A DNA stretch of 64,000 nucleotides from Bacteroidia bacterium (GTDB lineage Bacteria; Bacteroidota; Ignavibacteria; SZUA-365): assembly GCA_027493955.1 (NCBI GenBank), contig JAOSJT010000001.1, positions 5,132,552 through 5,196,551 on the forward strand, in the 5' to 3' direction. Below are positions 16,336-26,153 of this stretch, in pieces. Both the position numbers and the translations under genes were made by a program. The notes below the pieces were generated by a model, which searched no databases, had not been told where the DNA came from, and saw only the letters and a list, made by a program, of their open reading frames with translations. Position 1 is the first letter of the stretch; each line of letters begins with the position of its first letter.

Positions 16336-18876
16336 ATGCTACGAACCTTTCAAAGAACCTGCGCAGGCCTTGCGCTGGTCGCATCAATCCTGCTGCTCGT
16401 CACGACCGACCTCAGTGCGCAGGACAGAGTCATCAGTTTTCAGGGCGTGCTGACCGACGTGTCCGGCGGCGCTGTGGCGGACGGAAGTCATCAGCTGCAG
16501 TTGTCGCTGTACGACGCACTGACGGCGCAGTCGCATCTCTGGACGGAACAGCAGACAGTCAACACGGTGAGCGGTGTGTTCAATGTGCTCATCGGCAAGG
16601 TTAATCCGCTCACGCTGCCTTTTGACAGGCAGTATTGGCTCGGCATCAAGGTGCAGGGAGTGGAACTCACACCGCGAACCGCTCTTGCCGTCGCACCATA
16701 CGCCTTCAGGGCGTTGAGTATCAACGGGATACCGGCGGGAGGCGACCTGAGCGGTACCTACCCCGATCCGCAGCTCAAAGCCGCTTCCATTGGCGCCGAT
16801 AAACTGAAAAGCGGCGAGGTGGTGAAAAGTCTGAACGGCTTGCACGATGCCGTTACGCTTACGGCGGGAAGCAATGTCAACATCTCCACCACCGGCAACG
16901 CCATTCAGATATCCGCGACCCCGGGTGGCGGCGGCGGCGACATCACCGCCGTGAATGCGGGCGAAGGGCTCGAAGGCGGCGGTACTGCGGGTGATGTGAC
17001 AATCGCGCTGCGCAGCGGTGGAGTGACTCCCGACAAACTCGCAACGGGCAATACACCCATGCCGGGGACCGTATTGGGATACAATGGGAGCAGTATGAGC
17101 TGGCAGTCGCCTTCGGGTGGCATTACCGGGATCATTGCCGGACAGGGCTTGTCAGGCGGAGGAAACACGGGTGACGTCGGAATACAGGTTGCGGATGCCG
17201 GAATCACCAGCGCAAAACTCGCCGACGGTTCCGTGACAAAGGAAAAGATTGCGGCCCCCGCAGGGTCGGATGGAAAGATGCTCACCTGGTACAGCAGCGG
17301 ATTACAGTGGACTTCCGCGGGTGGCGGCGGCGGGGGCCTGACGATACCCTTCGCATGGAACGGAAATCTGGCGGATCCCACGATTGCGTTTTTTCTTGAG
17401 AATCAGGGAAGCGGACCCGCTATCGGCGTCCGGAATCTGTCCGGCGGCACCATGGTCGATCTCGCGACCAGCGAGTGGCAGTATCGGGGGATATCCTCCG
17501 GCAAGAAAGCGGGAATTTCCTGTACGACAACCGATGGCACCGCGATAATGGCAAGCAGTCAGGATGGCTTCGGAGTGTCCGGCAGCTCTGTCGGTGGACG
17601 GGCGATCAGCGGTACGAGTACGCAGAGCGATGGCGTGTTCGGAATCACGCTTGCAAGCGGCAAGGCTGGTGTGTACGGATCCACATCCGTCCTTACAGGC
17701 TTCGGTGTGTACGGTCATAATAATCAGGCACAGTCGAATGGCCGGCTCGGCACAGAAAAATCAGGTGTGTACGGCCAGTCTACCGCGAACAAGGGCGTAT
17801 TTGGTTTGCAGGGTTCCGCCGCGGAATTGATAGGGACGCCATGCGGAGTGTATGGGCAGGGCGCTGATCGCGGGGTAGTCGGTGCAGTGCCGTGGACAGC
17901 CGGTTCGCCGAGCGGGAAAGTCGGCGTGCTCGGATACGGGGAAGTCGGCGTCGAGGGTACCGTCCCGGGATCCGGCACGAATCCGCCGCTCATTCTCAGT
18001 GCCGGTGTTCAGGGCCGGGCGCACACGGTATACGGTGTGGCCGGCAGCAGTATGTCGAGCAATGGTGTGTATGGTTATTCCAATTCCTCCGATGCCATAT
18101 ACGGCAGAGCGAAAACGGATGTCAAAGCCGCCGTGTATGGTGAAAACGATGGTTCCGGATCTTGGGGATATATCGGAGGACCGTACGGAGCATACGGCCG
18201 TTTCGGCGCATACGCTGGTCTGCTCGGCGTCAGTGATGCCGGGGTACGTGCCGCGCGTACCGGAACAAGCACGCTGGCCAGTCTCGTGACAAGCACCCAC
18301 GCGGGCTCCTTCGTCGGTAACGTTCGTGTTCAGGGGAATCTCGACGTGACGGGCTCCATCGTCGGAGCCAGCAAGTCCTTCCTCATCGACCATCCCCGTA
18401 ATCCGACGGAGCAATATCTCAAACACGTGGCCATCGAGGGTGAGGAGATGCTGACGTTGTATTCCGGCAACGTGATGCTCGACGCCCAGGGGGAAGCAAC
18501 GGTGCAATTGCCGGAATACTTCGAGGATATCAACACCGATATTCGCTATCAGCTCACCTGCATTGGCGGCTGGGCACAGGTGTATATCGCCGAAAAGGTC
18601 CGGAACAACCGCTTCCGTATCGCCGGGGGTACTCCCGGTCTCGAAGTTTCCTGGCAGCTCTCCGGGGTCCGTCAGGATGCCTGGGCCAGGAAGAATCCTC
18701 TGATTCCCGTCATGGATAAACCGGCCTCTGAGCGCGGCTCGTATCTCCATCCCGAAGCTTGGGATCAACCGGAATCCCGCGGCATCGGTTACGAGGAAAA
18801 CGAACGGATACGTGAACGGCTCGCCACGGAAGCGGAACGTCGCGGCAAAGACGACACCGGCTCAGAGAGGCGCTGA
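16336..18876 (+). CDS. Large surface protein with GVYG-type glycine repeats
   Basis: The start at 16336 has GGAGGA six bases upstream and gives 846 residues with a signal peptide (cleaved near DLSAQ, about 30). Residues 35-140 are a conserved N-terminal module (ISFQGVLTDVSGGAVADGSHQLQLSLYDA..., then YWLGIKVQGVELTPRTALAVAPYAFRAL split by a turn). The centre has Gly/Ser loops (PGGGGGD, GGGGGG) and then, from about 420 to 660, many GVYG/GVFG/GVxG units 15-30 residues apart, as in beta-helical or trimeric phage-fibre-like proteins. The C-terminal 190 residues carry the conserved FLIDHPRNPTEQYLKH...VQLPEYFEDIN module seen at the end of this family. It has no T9SS domain. Probably an extracellular fibre or structural protein; function unknown. 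Confidence 0.8.
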   Translation: MLRTFQRTCAGLALVASILLLVTTDLSAQDRVISFQGVLTDVSGGAVADGSHQLQLSLYDALTAQSHLWTEQQTVNTVSGVFNVLIGKVNPLTLPFDRQYWLGIKVQGVELTPRTALAVAPYAFRALSINGIPAGGDLSGTYPDPQLKAASIGADKLKSGEVVKSLNGLHDAVTLTAGSNVNISTTGNAIQISATPGGGGGDITAVNAGEGLEGGGTAGDVTIALRSGGVTPDKLATGNTPMPGTVLGYNGSSMSWQSPSGGITGIIAGQGLSGGGNTGDVGIQVADAGITSAKLADGSVTKEKIAAPAGSDGKMLTWYSSGLQWTSAGGGGGGLTIPFAWNGNLADPTIAFFLENQGSGPAIGVRNLSGGTMVDLATSEWQYRGISSGKKAGISCTTTDGTAIMASSQDGFGVSGSSVGGRAISGTSTQSDGVFGITLASGKAGVYGSTSVLTGFGVYGHNNQAQSNGRLGTEKSGVYGQSTANKGVFGLQGSAAELIGTPCGVYGQGADRGVVGAVPWTAGSPSGKVGVLGYGEVGVEGTVPGSGTNPPLILSAGVQGRAHTVYGVAGSSMSSNGVYGYSNSSDAIYGRAKTDVKAAVYGENDGSGSWGYIGGPYGAYGRFGAYAGLLGVSDAGVRAARTGTSTLASLVTSTHAGSFVGNVRVQGNLDVTGSIVGASKSFLIDHPRNPTEQYLKHVAIEGEEMLTLYSGNVMLDAQGEATVQLPEYFEDINTDIRYQLTCIGGWAQVYIAEKVRNNRFRIAGGTPGLEVSWQLSGVRQDAWARKNPLIPVMDKPASERGSYLHPEAWDQPESRGIGYEENERIRERLATEAERRGKDDTGSERR

Positions 18877-18888
18877 GAGGAACGCATC

Positions 18889-19431
18889 ATGATTACTCTC
18901 ATCAGAACAACGAAGCTCATGCTCACCTTCGCCCTGATCGGCGCGGTGGTGCCGCTTTGCGGAGCTGCCACGGCTCAGCTTGTGCTCCAACGCAGCGTGA
19001 TGGCGCAGGGAGCTGTTTCCGCTTCAGGCGGGGGCTTCTCGATGTCGGCCACGCTGGGCCAGCCCATCATCGGCACAGCGCGCGATAATACGCACGCGGG
19101 ATTTTTCGGCTTCTGGTATACACCGGATCGGGTTGTCGTCAATGTTGAGCGCATCGAAGGTCCGCGACCGGAAGCGCCGTCGATAGAGGCGATCTATCCG
19201 AATCCGACGCACGGCGAAGCTCTGGTCCATTTCGCAGTACCGGGTGCCGGTGTCGTTCGCGTTACCCTGCACGATATGCTGGGACGCGAGCTGTCCATGC
19301 TCGATCGCTCGTTCCGGGATGCCGGGCGCTACACCATCAGGATTCCATCGGGGCAACTCTCACCGGGTCTGTATTTCCTTCGTCTGACTACGGCCGGGTC
19401 GGTTGTGCTTGACCGCTTTATCGTGGAATGA
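18889..19431 (+). CDS. Small T9SS-sorted secreted protein
   Basis: A protein of 180 residues: signal peptide (about 1-28), a short beta region (QGAVSASGGGFSMSATLGQPIIG) common to minimal T9SS cargo, and a complete type A sorting domain from about 97 on (IYPNPTHGEALVHF, LGRELSMLD, LSPGLYFLRL). There is no catalytic domain. It follows the GVYG gene by 12 bases and is very probably in the same transcript, so it may attach to or escort that protein. A strong bidirectional terminator follows the pair. Confidence 0.85.
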   Translation: MITLIRTTKLMLTFALIGAVVPLCGAATAQLVLQRSVMAQGAVSASGGGFSMSATLGQPIIGTARDNTHAGFFGFWYTPDRVVVNVERIEGPRPEAPSIEAIYPNPTHGEALVHFAVPGAGVVRVTLHDMLGRELSMLDRSFRDAGRYTIRIPSGQLSPGLYFLRLTTAGSVVLDRFIVE

Positions 19432-19552
19432 GGCATTCGGTGTGAATACGAGGTCGCCGATTGTGCTCTATCCGGAATCCGGAGGCATGGCCGCAGCTGC
19501 GAAGCGCATGGCGATCCACGCATCCATCTGAACAGACACATTCATCAAATCA

Positions 19553-19580
19553 GAAACGGCAGCCTCGCGGCTGCCGTTTC
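19553..19580. terminator. Bidirectional terminator between convergent genes
   Basis: A perfect 12-bp stem (GAAACGGCAGCC, 19553-19564, with its complement at 19569-19580) closes a TCGC tetraloop. It has a TTTC end on one side and A-rich bases on the other. It lies between the rightward T9SS gene and the leftward subtilase. Confidence 0.8.
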
Positions 19581-19618
19581 CTTTGGGTCAAGTTTTCCTT
19601 CGATTCGAAGGCTGCGGA

Positions 19619-22600
19619 TCAGTTGCGAACCAGCAGCATCTTCGTTTGCAGCATCTGCGTTCCGTAGACCAGTCGTGCGTAATACACGCCGTCGGGCAGA
19701 TCGTTGGCCTCGAAGATCACGGCGTGTGAGCCGGGATTGAAGAAGCCGTCGGCGAGACGCGCGACCTCGCGGCCGAGAGCGTCATACACCGTCAGTGTGA
19801 TGGACTGCTCCTCGGGAAGACGGAACACCAGACTGGTGTTGCCCGAGAACGGGTTGGGATAGTTCTGTTCGAGAGTCGGCGATTCGGGAATCACCGCTTC
19901 GTCGGAGAACACCACCTCGTCTTCTTTCAGGAAATTCCATGCCACATACACGTAGCGCGTGGCGATGGAGGAGTTGTTGCTCGCGTCCTTCGCGGTGTAA
20001 CGCACGGTGTAGGTGCGTCCGAAGCCCATAGGTGCGCGTTCCGCGCGCAGCGCGAACTGCGTCGCGGGTTGACCGATGGCGGCGGCGATGTCACCGGGCA
20101 GGTCTCCGGGGCCCGTACCCGCATCGGGCTCGTTGCTCGTGACCGAGCTGAGCACGAAGGAACTACCCGGGCAGTTGTCGTTGAGGTTGACACTCGCCAT
20201 GATGGTGCGCATTGTGCGATCCACCGGGAAGAGATACTGCGGGAAGAGCACCGGTGTGATAACCGGCGGTGTGACGTCGCGGACCGTTACCTGCTGTGTG
20301 GCAGTGTTGAAATTGCCGTACTGATCGGTAGCTGTCCAGGTCACAGTCGTGACGCCGACGGGATAGAACGACGGCGCGTTGTTGGTGATGGTTACGATGA
20401 CGCAATTGTCAGACGCGGTTGCCGTGCCGAGGGAGAAAGCCGAACTGCGTCCGCAGAGCGTCGCGTTGGCATCCACGGTGACAGCCGGAGGCGCAAAAAT
20501 CGTCGGTTTCTCGGTGTCGCGAATGACGATGTTCTGTGTCGCTGTCGCGGTGTTGCCGCGGGCATCAGAAGCGGTCCAGGTTACAACAGTCGTGCCGACA
20601 GGGAAGAAATTCGGCGCGTTGTTGGTTACGGAGGTCACAGCGCAATTGTCCGAGGTCACCGGATTACCCATGGCGACGTTGGTCTTTGCACGACCGCACT
20701 GGCCGGGATCGTTCGTGAGATTGACAGCCGCGGGCGCGGTAATGGTCGGCGGCTGAGCGTCAATGATGGTGACGAGCTGCGTTGAAGTCGCGGTGTTGCC
20801 CGAACCGTCGGTAGCCGTCCAGGTGACGGTGGTGATGCCGACGGGGAAAGTCACAGGCGCGTTATTGGTGATGGTGACGGTGACGCAGTTGTCCGACGCC
20901 GAAGGCAGGCCAAGAGCCGTGTTCGCGCGGGCGCGACCGCAGATGTTGGGATCATTGTTCGCCGTCACCGGAGCGAGCGTGGAAATGGTCGGCGGCTGCG
21001 TGTCGTTGATGGTCACGTTTTGTGTTGCCGTACGGGTATTCCCGTATGCATCCAGCGCCGTCCAGGTTACGACCGTCAGGCCGCGCGGGAAGAACGTCGG
21101 GGCGTTGTTGCTGTATGTGACGCCGGGACAATTGTCGGACACGGTCGGAGTACCCAGCGAGAAACTGCTGCGATTTTTTCCGCACAGTCCGGGATCATTG
21201 CTCAGCACGAGCGCCGCAGGAGCGGTGATATTCGGCTGCTGAGTGTCCTGAATGGTGACAGTCTGCGTGGCGGTGGCGGAATTGCCATTAACGTCAGTGA
21301 CCGTCCATGTAACCGTGGTGGCGCCCACCGGGAAGGTCGAAGGCGCATTATTGATGACGCTTGCCACGCCGCAATTGTCAGCCGTCGTCGGGGTACCGAG
21401 AACGGTGTTGGTACGGCTCCGTCCGCAAATGTTGAGATCGTTGGGCTGTGTGACGTTTGCAGGCGCGGTGATGGTCGGATTCTGCGTGTCCTGAATCGTG
21501 ACACGCTGATTCGCGGTGGCGCTGTTGCCCGCCGCATCCATCGCCGTCCAGACGACAATCGTCGTGCCAACCGGGAAGGTGGCCGGCGCATTATTGGTGA
21601 CCGATGTCACCGCACAATTGTCTGCGGTTGTCGGAGTGCCCAACGTCACATTCGCGAGGGCACGCGAACAAAGGCCTGGATCGTTCGGCAGTACGACGTC
21701 AAGGGGAGCCGTGATGGTAGGCGGCGTAACGTCAGGAATCAGCGTGATGGTGACGTTGTCCGTGTCGGTGCCGCTTACTCCGTCGTCTACCGTGAGGGTG
21801 ACGACATGGACACCGGGCTGCAGGAGGACGACAGAAGAGGAACTCGTGGTCGGTCCGGCGATGACGGTGGCGCCGATGCTCCAGGTGTACGTGAGCGGGT
21901 CATTGTCCGGATCGCTGGAGCCGCTGCCGTTCAGCGTGACGTTGATGCCCGTGGACGGCACGCAATTGATGGTCTGATCGGTGCCCGCATCAGCCGTGGG
22001 CAGCGAATTGGCAAGCGGAACGTTGCCAGTGACGATGATCGAGGCCAGCTGCGATCCACCCACAAGCGTCCCCTTGTGCGTCACCTGCACGATATATTGT
22101 GCACCGTTGGTCGGCGCGGGGATGTGAATCATCTCGACGTTGTCGCGAATATTGTCGCCCGTGGTGGCGGCATTTGCGGGATTGTCCGGATCGAGGCGGT
22201 AGGGGAAATAGGTGACGGGGCCGGGTCCGATGACTCGCACGTCGAGATCGTTGACCAGTCGCGGAGTCCGGTTATTGAGTGCGGCGGCGAGCGGCTGCAC
22301 TGCCGGATCCGTCCATGCGGCGGTGATACGCAGCGGTGAACCGTCGCTTTCGACGGTTCTGGTGTACGTCGTGCTGTTGGCCAGAATGTGTTCGTGGATG
22401 TGCCCGGGGCTGCCCGGTGCCGCATCGGCGGTCATGACCTGTGCTGCCTTCGTGGTGTTCATCAATCCCCAGCCAAAGGCGTAATCCGGTCCGGTAGTCG
22501 ACCCGGCCTCATCGGCGGTGTGAATCACCAGGGCTTTCATGGTGGAAGACTTCAAGGTCACACTCGGGTGCAGGTCTTCCTGATGCTCGAGCAACAAACC

Positions 22601-23722
22601 GATGGAACCCGCCGCGCTCGGACTGGCCATGGAGGTGCCGCTGAATATTCCATAGCTGTTGTTGTTCGGAATGAAAGAAGAATAGAGCCCGACACCGTTC
22701 GTCACGATATCCGGCTTGATGCGTCCGTCATCCGTCGGTCCCCAGGCGCTGAACGAGGACATCACCACACTTGCGGGATTGACGTACGCACCGGGGATAT
22801 CGTTGACGGCACCGATGGTGAGGATGTTCTTTGCATTTCCTCTGTCGGTGAGGCAGTCGTAGCCGAGCGGGCCGCCGTCGAGGTTGCGCGTCGCCGTGGA
22901 CCACACCCAGCTGTTCGTTCCGGTGTCCCAGTAATAGTGTCCGGTGCCCGGTGCCGGTCCCTGCATACGGTCGTTGCCGGCCGATTTGACGATGAGATAA
23001 TTGGGATAGGTTTTTGCGATGTTATCCCAGCTCCAGGTGCCTTCGGAATAGTAGCCGAAATTAGCATCCTCTGTGGTGCTGATGTTGACATCCCCGAACC
23101 AATACCAACTGCCGGAAAAGAAATACCAGCCGGTGATGAAGCCATACGAATGGTTGGAAACCAGAAGACCGTTGCCGGCTGCGGTTTTCATCTCCGTCGT
23201 ATCGTCGTCCCAGTCATAGGCGTGCAGCGTTGCCGCGTAGGCCATACCGCGGGCGGCAGCGTCCACGCCGGAGGCGACGAGCGTTCCGGCAACGTGTGTC
23301 GCATGATCGCTCAACGAGGCCGGCGTATCCATCTGCGTCACGCGGCCCGTCAGCTCCTGATGGGTCGTGAGTACACCGCCACCGTCCCATTCGCCGAGAA
23401 GAACGCCGGCTCCGGTCAGGGACAGCCCGGCCGTACCTCCGGGATACAGCTTGTCGGTGGAAATGGACGCGGCGGACACGGAATTCGTTGTCGTATAGTA
23501 CAGAGGGGCACCGTTCGCCTTGAAGCCGACCAGTGTCGCCTTTGTCGTTTCGTTGTTCATGTGGATGGGTATACGCAATTCTGCAGCGCGTTTTTCAATT
23601 GCGGCGCGGTTGAAGCGTGGCGGAGTCTTGCCGCGGTCTTCTCTCTGCGCGACAACGCTCCCCGCGGTAAGCAGGAGCAGAAGCAGAATGCTCAGGAAAA
23701 ATCCTCCGAATCGAGAATTCAT
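19619..23722 (-). CDS. Subtilisin-like (S8) secreted protease with PKD, HYR repeats and T9SS domain
   Basis: The start at 23722 (AGAGG eight bases upstream) gives 1367 residues. Signal peptide about 1-26. The S8 domain (about 90-420) has the catalytic Asp in LLGEWDGGG (D113), His in DHATHVAG (H140), the oxyanion Asn region SAGN (N250) and Ser in FSGTSMASP (S364). A jelly-roll domain follows (about 440-590), then a PKD domain (GSGSSDPDNDPLTYTW). Six HYR domains of about 81 residues each follow (pattern PPTITAP...DNCAVTSVTNNAP.FPVGTT.VTWTA.D..GN), then a seventh divergent one. The last 90 residues are a T9SS sorting domain (NYPNPFSGN, LGREVARLAD, LPDGVYYARL). Probably an extracellular protease with an adhesive stalk. 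An alternative start at 23752 lacks an RBS. Confidence 0.93.
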   Translation of the reverse strand: MNSRFGGFFLSILLLLLLTAGSVVAQREDRGKTPPRFNRAAIEKRAAELRIPIHMNNETTKATLVGFKANGAPLYYTTTNSVSAASISTDKLYPGGTAGLSLTGAGVLLGEWDGGGVLTTHQELTGRVTQMDTPASLSDHATHVAGTLVASGVDAAARGMAYAATLHAYDWDDDTTEMKTAAGNGLLVSNHSYGFITGWYFFSGSWYWFGDVNISTTEDANFGYYSEGTWSWDNIAKTYPNYLIVKSAGNDRMQGPAPGTGHYYWDTGTNSWVWSTATRNLDGGPLGYDCLTDRGNAKNILTIGAVNDIPGAYVNPASVVMSSFSAWGPTDDGRIKPDIVTNGVGLYSSFIPNNNSYGIFSGTSMASPSAAGSIGLLLEHQEDLHPSVTLKSSTMKALVIHTADEAGSTTGPDYAFGWGLMNTTKAAQVMTADAAPGSPGHIHEHILANSTTYTRTVESDGSPLRITAAWTDPAVQPLAAALNNRTPRLVNDLDVRVIGPGPVTYFPYRLDPDNPANAATTGDNIRDNVEMIHIPAPTNGAQYIVQVTHKGTLVGGSQLASIIVTGNVPLANSLPTADAGTDQTINCVPSTGINVTLNGSGSSDPDNDPLTYTWSIGATVIAGPTTSSSSVVLLQPGVHVVTLTVDDGVSGTDTDNVTITLIPDVTPPTITAPLDVVLPNDPGLCSRALANVTLGTPTTADNCAVTSVTNNAPATFPVGTTIVVWTAMDAAGNSATANQRVTIQDTQNPTITAPANVTQPNDLNICGRSRTNTVLGTPTTADNCGVASVINNAPSTFPVGATTVTWTVTDVNGNSATATQTVTIQDTQQPNITAPAALVLSNDPGLCGKNRSSFSLGTPTVSDNCPGVTYSNNAPTFFPRGLTVVTWTALDAYGNTRTATQNVTINDTQPPTISTLAPVTANNDPNICGRARANTALGLPSASDNCVTVTITNNAPVTFPVGITTVTWTATDGSGNTATSTQLVTIIDAQPPTITAPAAVNLTNDPGQCGRAKTNVAMGNPVTSDNCAVTSVTNNAPNFFPVGTTVVTWTASDARGNTATATQNIVIRDTEKPTIFAPPAVTVDANATLCGRSSAFSLGTATASDNCVIVTITNNAPSFYPVGVTTVTWTATDQYGNFNTATQQVTVRDVTPPVITPVLFPQYLFPVDRTMRTIMASVNLNDNCPGSSFVLSSVTSNEPDAGTGPGDLPGDIAAAIGQPATQFALRAERAPMGFGRTYTVRYTAKDASNNSSIATRYVYVAWNFLKEDEVVFSDEAVIPESPTLEQNYPNPFSGNTSLVFRLPEEQSITLTVYDALGREVARLADGFFNPGSHAVIFEANDLPDGVYYARLVYGTQMLQTKMLLVRN
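20272..21733 (-). repeat. Six tandem HYR-encoding repeats of about 243 bp
   Basis: Inside the subtilase gene six units, each encoding about 81 residues, follow head to tail. Adjacent units are strongly similar in protein and DNA, including the segment for DNCAVTSVTNNAP and the GNSATAT..VTIQDTQ boundary. Such arrays can expand or contract by recombination. Long spurious frames on the plus strand here come from the repeat. Confidence 0.85.
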
Positions 23723-23991
23723 GTGATACCTCTGGCTGGTTTGAGGAAACACACCCGTCGTCGTGTCCCATCCGTCTGCGGATCACCGTCCGGGTGTGGT
23801 ATGTTTTTACTGGAAGCTGTTTCGCAAGTAGTCGAGTATGCAGTAAGATGGAGTACGGCAGGGAAAAAAGCAACTCCGGCATAATTTTGTGGCGCCCACT
23901 CCGCACACGCGCCCGCTCCGCGCGAGCAGCAAGGATATTACGTGCGCACCTCTATGTCTGCACAAAACATGCCTGCACCCATGTGAAGAGC

Positions 23992-25965
23992 TTATGCCTT
24001 CATGTCGTCCGCGTATGCAGCGATTGCCGGGATGGTCTCGGGATTTACGAGACTGCTCGTGTCGCCGGGATCCAGTCCGAGCCAGGCGCTGCGCACCATG
24101 CGGCGCATCACCTTGCCGTTTCGGGTTTTCGGAAGGTCGGGGACGGTGACGATGTGTTTCGGGGCCAGCGCTTTCCCCATATCATGCACAAGAGCGTCGT
24201 GCAACTCGCGCAGCAGGCCGTCGGTCATAGCATATCCCGGATTCAGCACGCACACGCAAATGATTTCGTTGCCTTTCACGTCGTGCGGAATGCCGATCGC
24301 GGCGGCTTCGTTCACCGCCGCATGTGCGACGAGCACGGATTCGATCTCGGCGGGTCCGACACGCTTGCCGGCTATCTTGATTGTGTCGTCCGAGCGCCCG
24401 AGTATGTACCAGAGACCGTCGTCGTCCACAGCCGCAAAATCTCCATGCACCCAGACGTTTTCCCAACGCGACCAATAGGTGTCGAGATAGCGCTGCCGAT
24501 CCCGCCAAAAACCGCGGGTCATGCCTATCCATGGGGCGCGGATAACCAGTTCTCCCACGGCGTTGCGAATCGGGTTCCCGTGCTCGTCCACGACGTCCGC
24601 CGCGATGCCCGGGCAGGGAGCGGAGAAGGCCGTGGGCTTCAGCGGCAGCAGCGGCGAGCCCATGACGATGCCGCCGCTGATTTCGGTGCCGCCGGAATAA
24701 TTGATGATCGGTCTGCGCTCCTCACCCACATCACGGAACAGCCACAACCAGGGATCGGGGTTCCACGGCTCGCTGGTCGAGGCGAAGCAGCGGACTGAAG
24801 CGATATCATGCGCGCGGACAGGGTCGAGGCCAAATTTCATCAAGGCGCGGATCAGTGTCGGAGACACACCCAGCACCTGAATGCCATGCCGCTCCACGAG
24901 GGCCCAGAGGCGGTCAGGCGCAGGGTAATCCGGTGCGCCGTCGAAGAGGAAAAACGTGCCGCCGAGTATGGTGGCGCCGAACAACAACCATGGCCCCATC
25001 ATCCATCCCATGTCCGTCATCCAGTAAATCAGGTCGCCGCGCTGCACATCCGTCCCGAAGGCCATGTCCTGCGCCGCTTTGACGGGAAAGCCGCAGTGCG
25101 TGTGCACGGCGCCCTTGGGTTTGCCCGTCGTACCCGAGGTGTAGATGATCATGAGCACATCCTCGGCGTCCATGATTGCACTTCCGGCGTAATCGGACTG
25201 CTTCGGGATGAGTTCGTGCCACCAGTGATCCCGTCCTTCCACCATCGCAATGTCATGTCCGGTGCGCCGTAGGACGATCATATGCCGCAAGTCGGGTACT
25301 TCCGCGGCCGCCAGATCGGCGATGCTCTTCATGTCCACCACGGCGCCTCTTCGCAGGGAACCATCGGCGGTGAACAGCGCTTTCGCGCCGGCGTCGTTCA
25401 GGCGGGAGGCGACGGCATGTTCTCCGAAGCCCGAGAACAGCGGAAGGATGATGCCGCCGATGCGCGCAATGGCAAAGAAGGCAACGGCGATCTCGGGGGT
25501 CATCGGCATGAACAACCCGACCGCATCGCCGCGACCTATACCCAGTTCTCGCAAAGCGTTGGCACAGCGGTTCACCTCCGACAGCAGCTGACCATACGTC
25601 ATCGACACCACCGCGCCTTCTTCGCCCTCCCAGAGGAGTGCCGTCGTGTCGCGCATGCGGGGATCCGCCGCCCAGCGGTCGAGACAGCTCTCGGTGATGT
25701 TCAATTTCCCGTCAACGCACCAGCGCGGGAAGGCGATGCCGTCACGCAGGTCGAGCACCGAGGTATATGGCCGGTTGAAGCGTATGTCCAGAAAACGGAG
25801 CACCGCATCCGTGAACCATGCAACGTCGTCGGTCGAACGCTTGAGCAACTCCTGGAAATCGGCGACGCCCTCTTCCTGCATGAAGGCGTGCACCGTGCTG
25901 CCTGCGATGTCGTCGTAGGTCGGGCGCCACACGATATCCCCACCGAATTGGAATGACTCTGCCAT
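23992..25965 (-). CDS. Acyl-CoA synthetase of the acetyl-CoA synthetase (AMP-forming) type
   Basis: The start at 25965 is preceded by AAAGGACG and gives 657 residues. All adenylate-forming motifs are present: the phosphate loop YTSGTTGKPKG at 275-285, YSGGTEI (A5) in the middle third, DDDGLWYILGRSDDTIKIAGKR (A7-A8 region, written here in two parts: DGLWYILGRSDD and TIKIAGKR), and the C-terminal PKTRNGKVMRR with the catalytic Lys. The N-terminal region (WFTDAVLRFLDIRF) follows the ACS layout. It makes acyl-CoA and AMP from a carboxylate, ATP and CoA; acetate, propionate or a longer acid cannot be settled by reading. It stands alone: the next gene downstream is the protease 270 bases away. Confidence 0.88.
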   Translation of the reverse strand: MAESFQFGGDIVWRPTYDDIAGSTVHAFMQEEGVADFQELLKRSTDDVAWFTDAVLRFLDIRFNRPYTSVLDLRDGIAFPRWCVDGKLNITESCLDRWAADPRMRDTTALLWEGEEGAVVSMTYGQLLSEVNRCANALRELGIGRGDAVGLFMPMTPEIAVAFFAIARIGGIILPLFSGFGEHAVASRLNDAGAKALFTADGSLRRGAVVDMKSIADLAAAEVPDLRHMIVLRRTGHDIAMVEGRDHWWHELIPKQSDYAGSAIMDAEDVLMIIYTSGTTGKPKGAVHTHCGFPVKAAQDMAFGTDVQRGDLIYWMTDMGWMMGPWLLFGATILGGTFFLFDGAPDYPAPDRLWALVERHGIQVLGVSPTLIRALMKFGLDPVRAHDIASVRCFASTSEPWNPDPWLWLFRDVGEERRPIINYSGGTEISGGIVMGSPLLPLKPTAFSAPCPGIAADVVDEHGNPIRNAVGELVIRAPWIGMTRGFWRDRQRYLDTYWSRWENVWVHGDFAAVDDDGLWYILGRSDDTIKIAGKRVGPAEIESVLVAHAAVNEAAAIGIPHDVKGNEIICVCVLNPGYAMTDGLLRELHDALVHDMGKALAPKHIVTVPDLPKTRNGKVMRRMVRSAWLGLDPGDTSSLVNPETIPAIAAYADDMKA

Positions 25966-26153
25966 CTGGGACGTCCTTTCGTTTGCTGTGAAGTGAAGGA
26001 TAGCGGTGTGCCGCCACACGCCGTCGGTGATGTATGAATATGCACGGGGCGCCGGGGCCCCGTGCAGTGCAGGCATACGGCCGCTGCGTCGAGCCGGTCG
26101 CGCCGCGGGTATTGTCACTTCCGTCGGCCGATCGGTGTCCGGACCGCGGAGCG

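Noticed and set aside
20069-22339. Several long plus-strand frames opposite the subtilase
   Set aside because: They arise from the period of the HYR repeats, which keeps the opposite frames open. Their products are low-quality repeats without any known domain.
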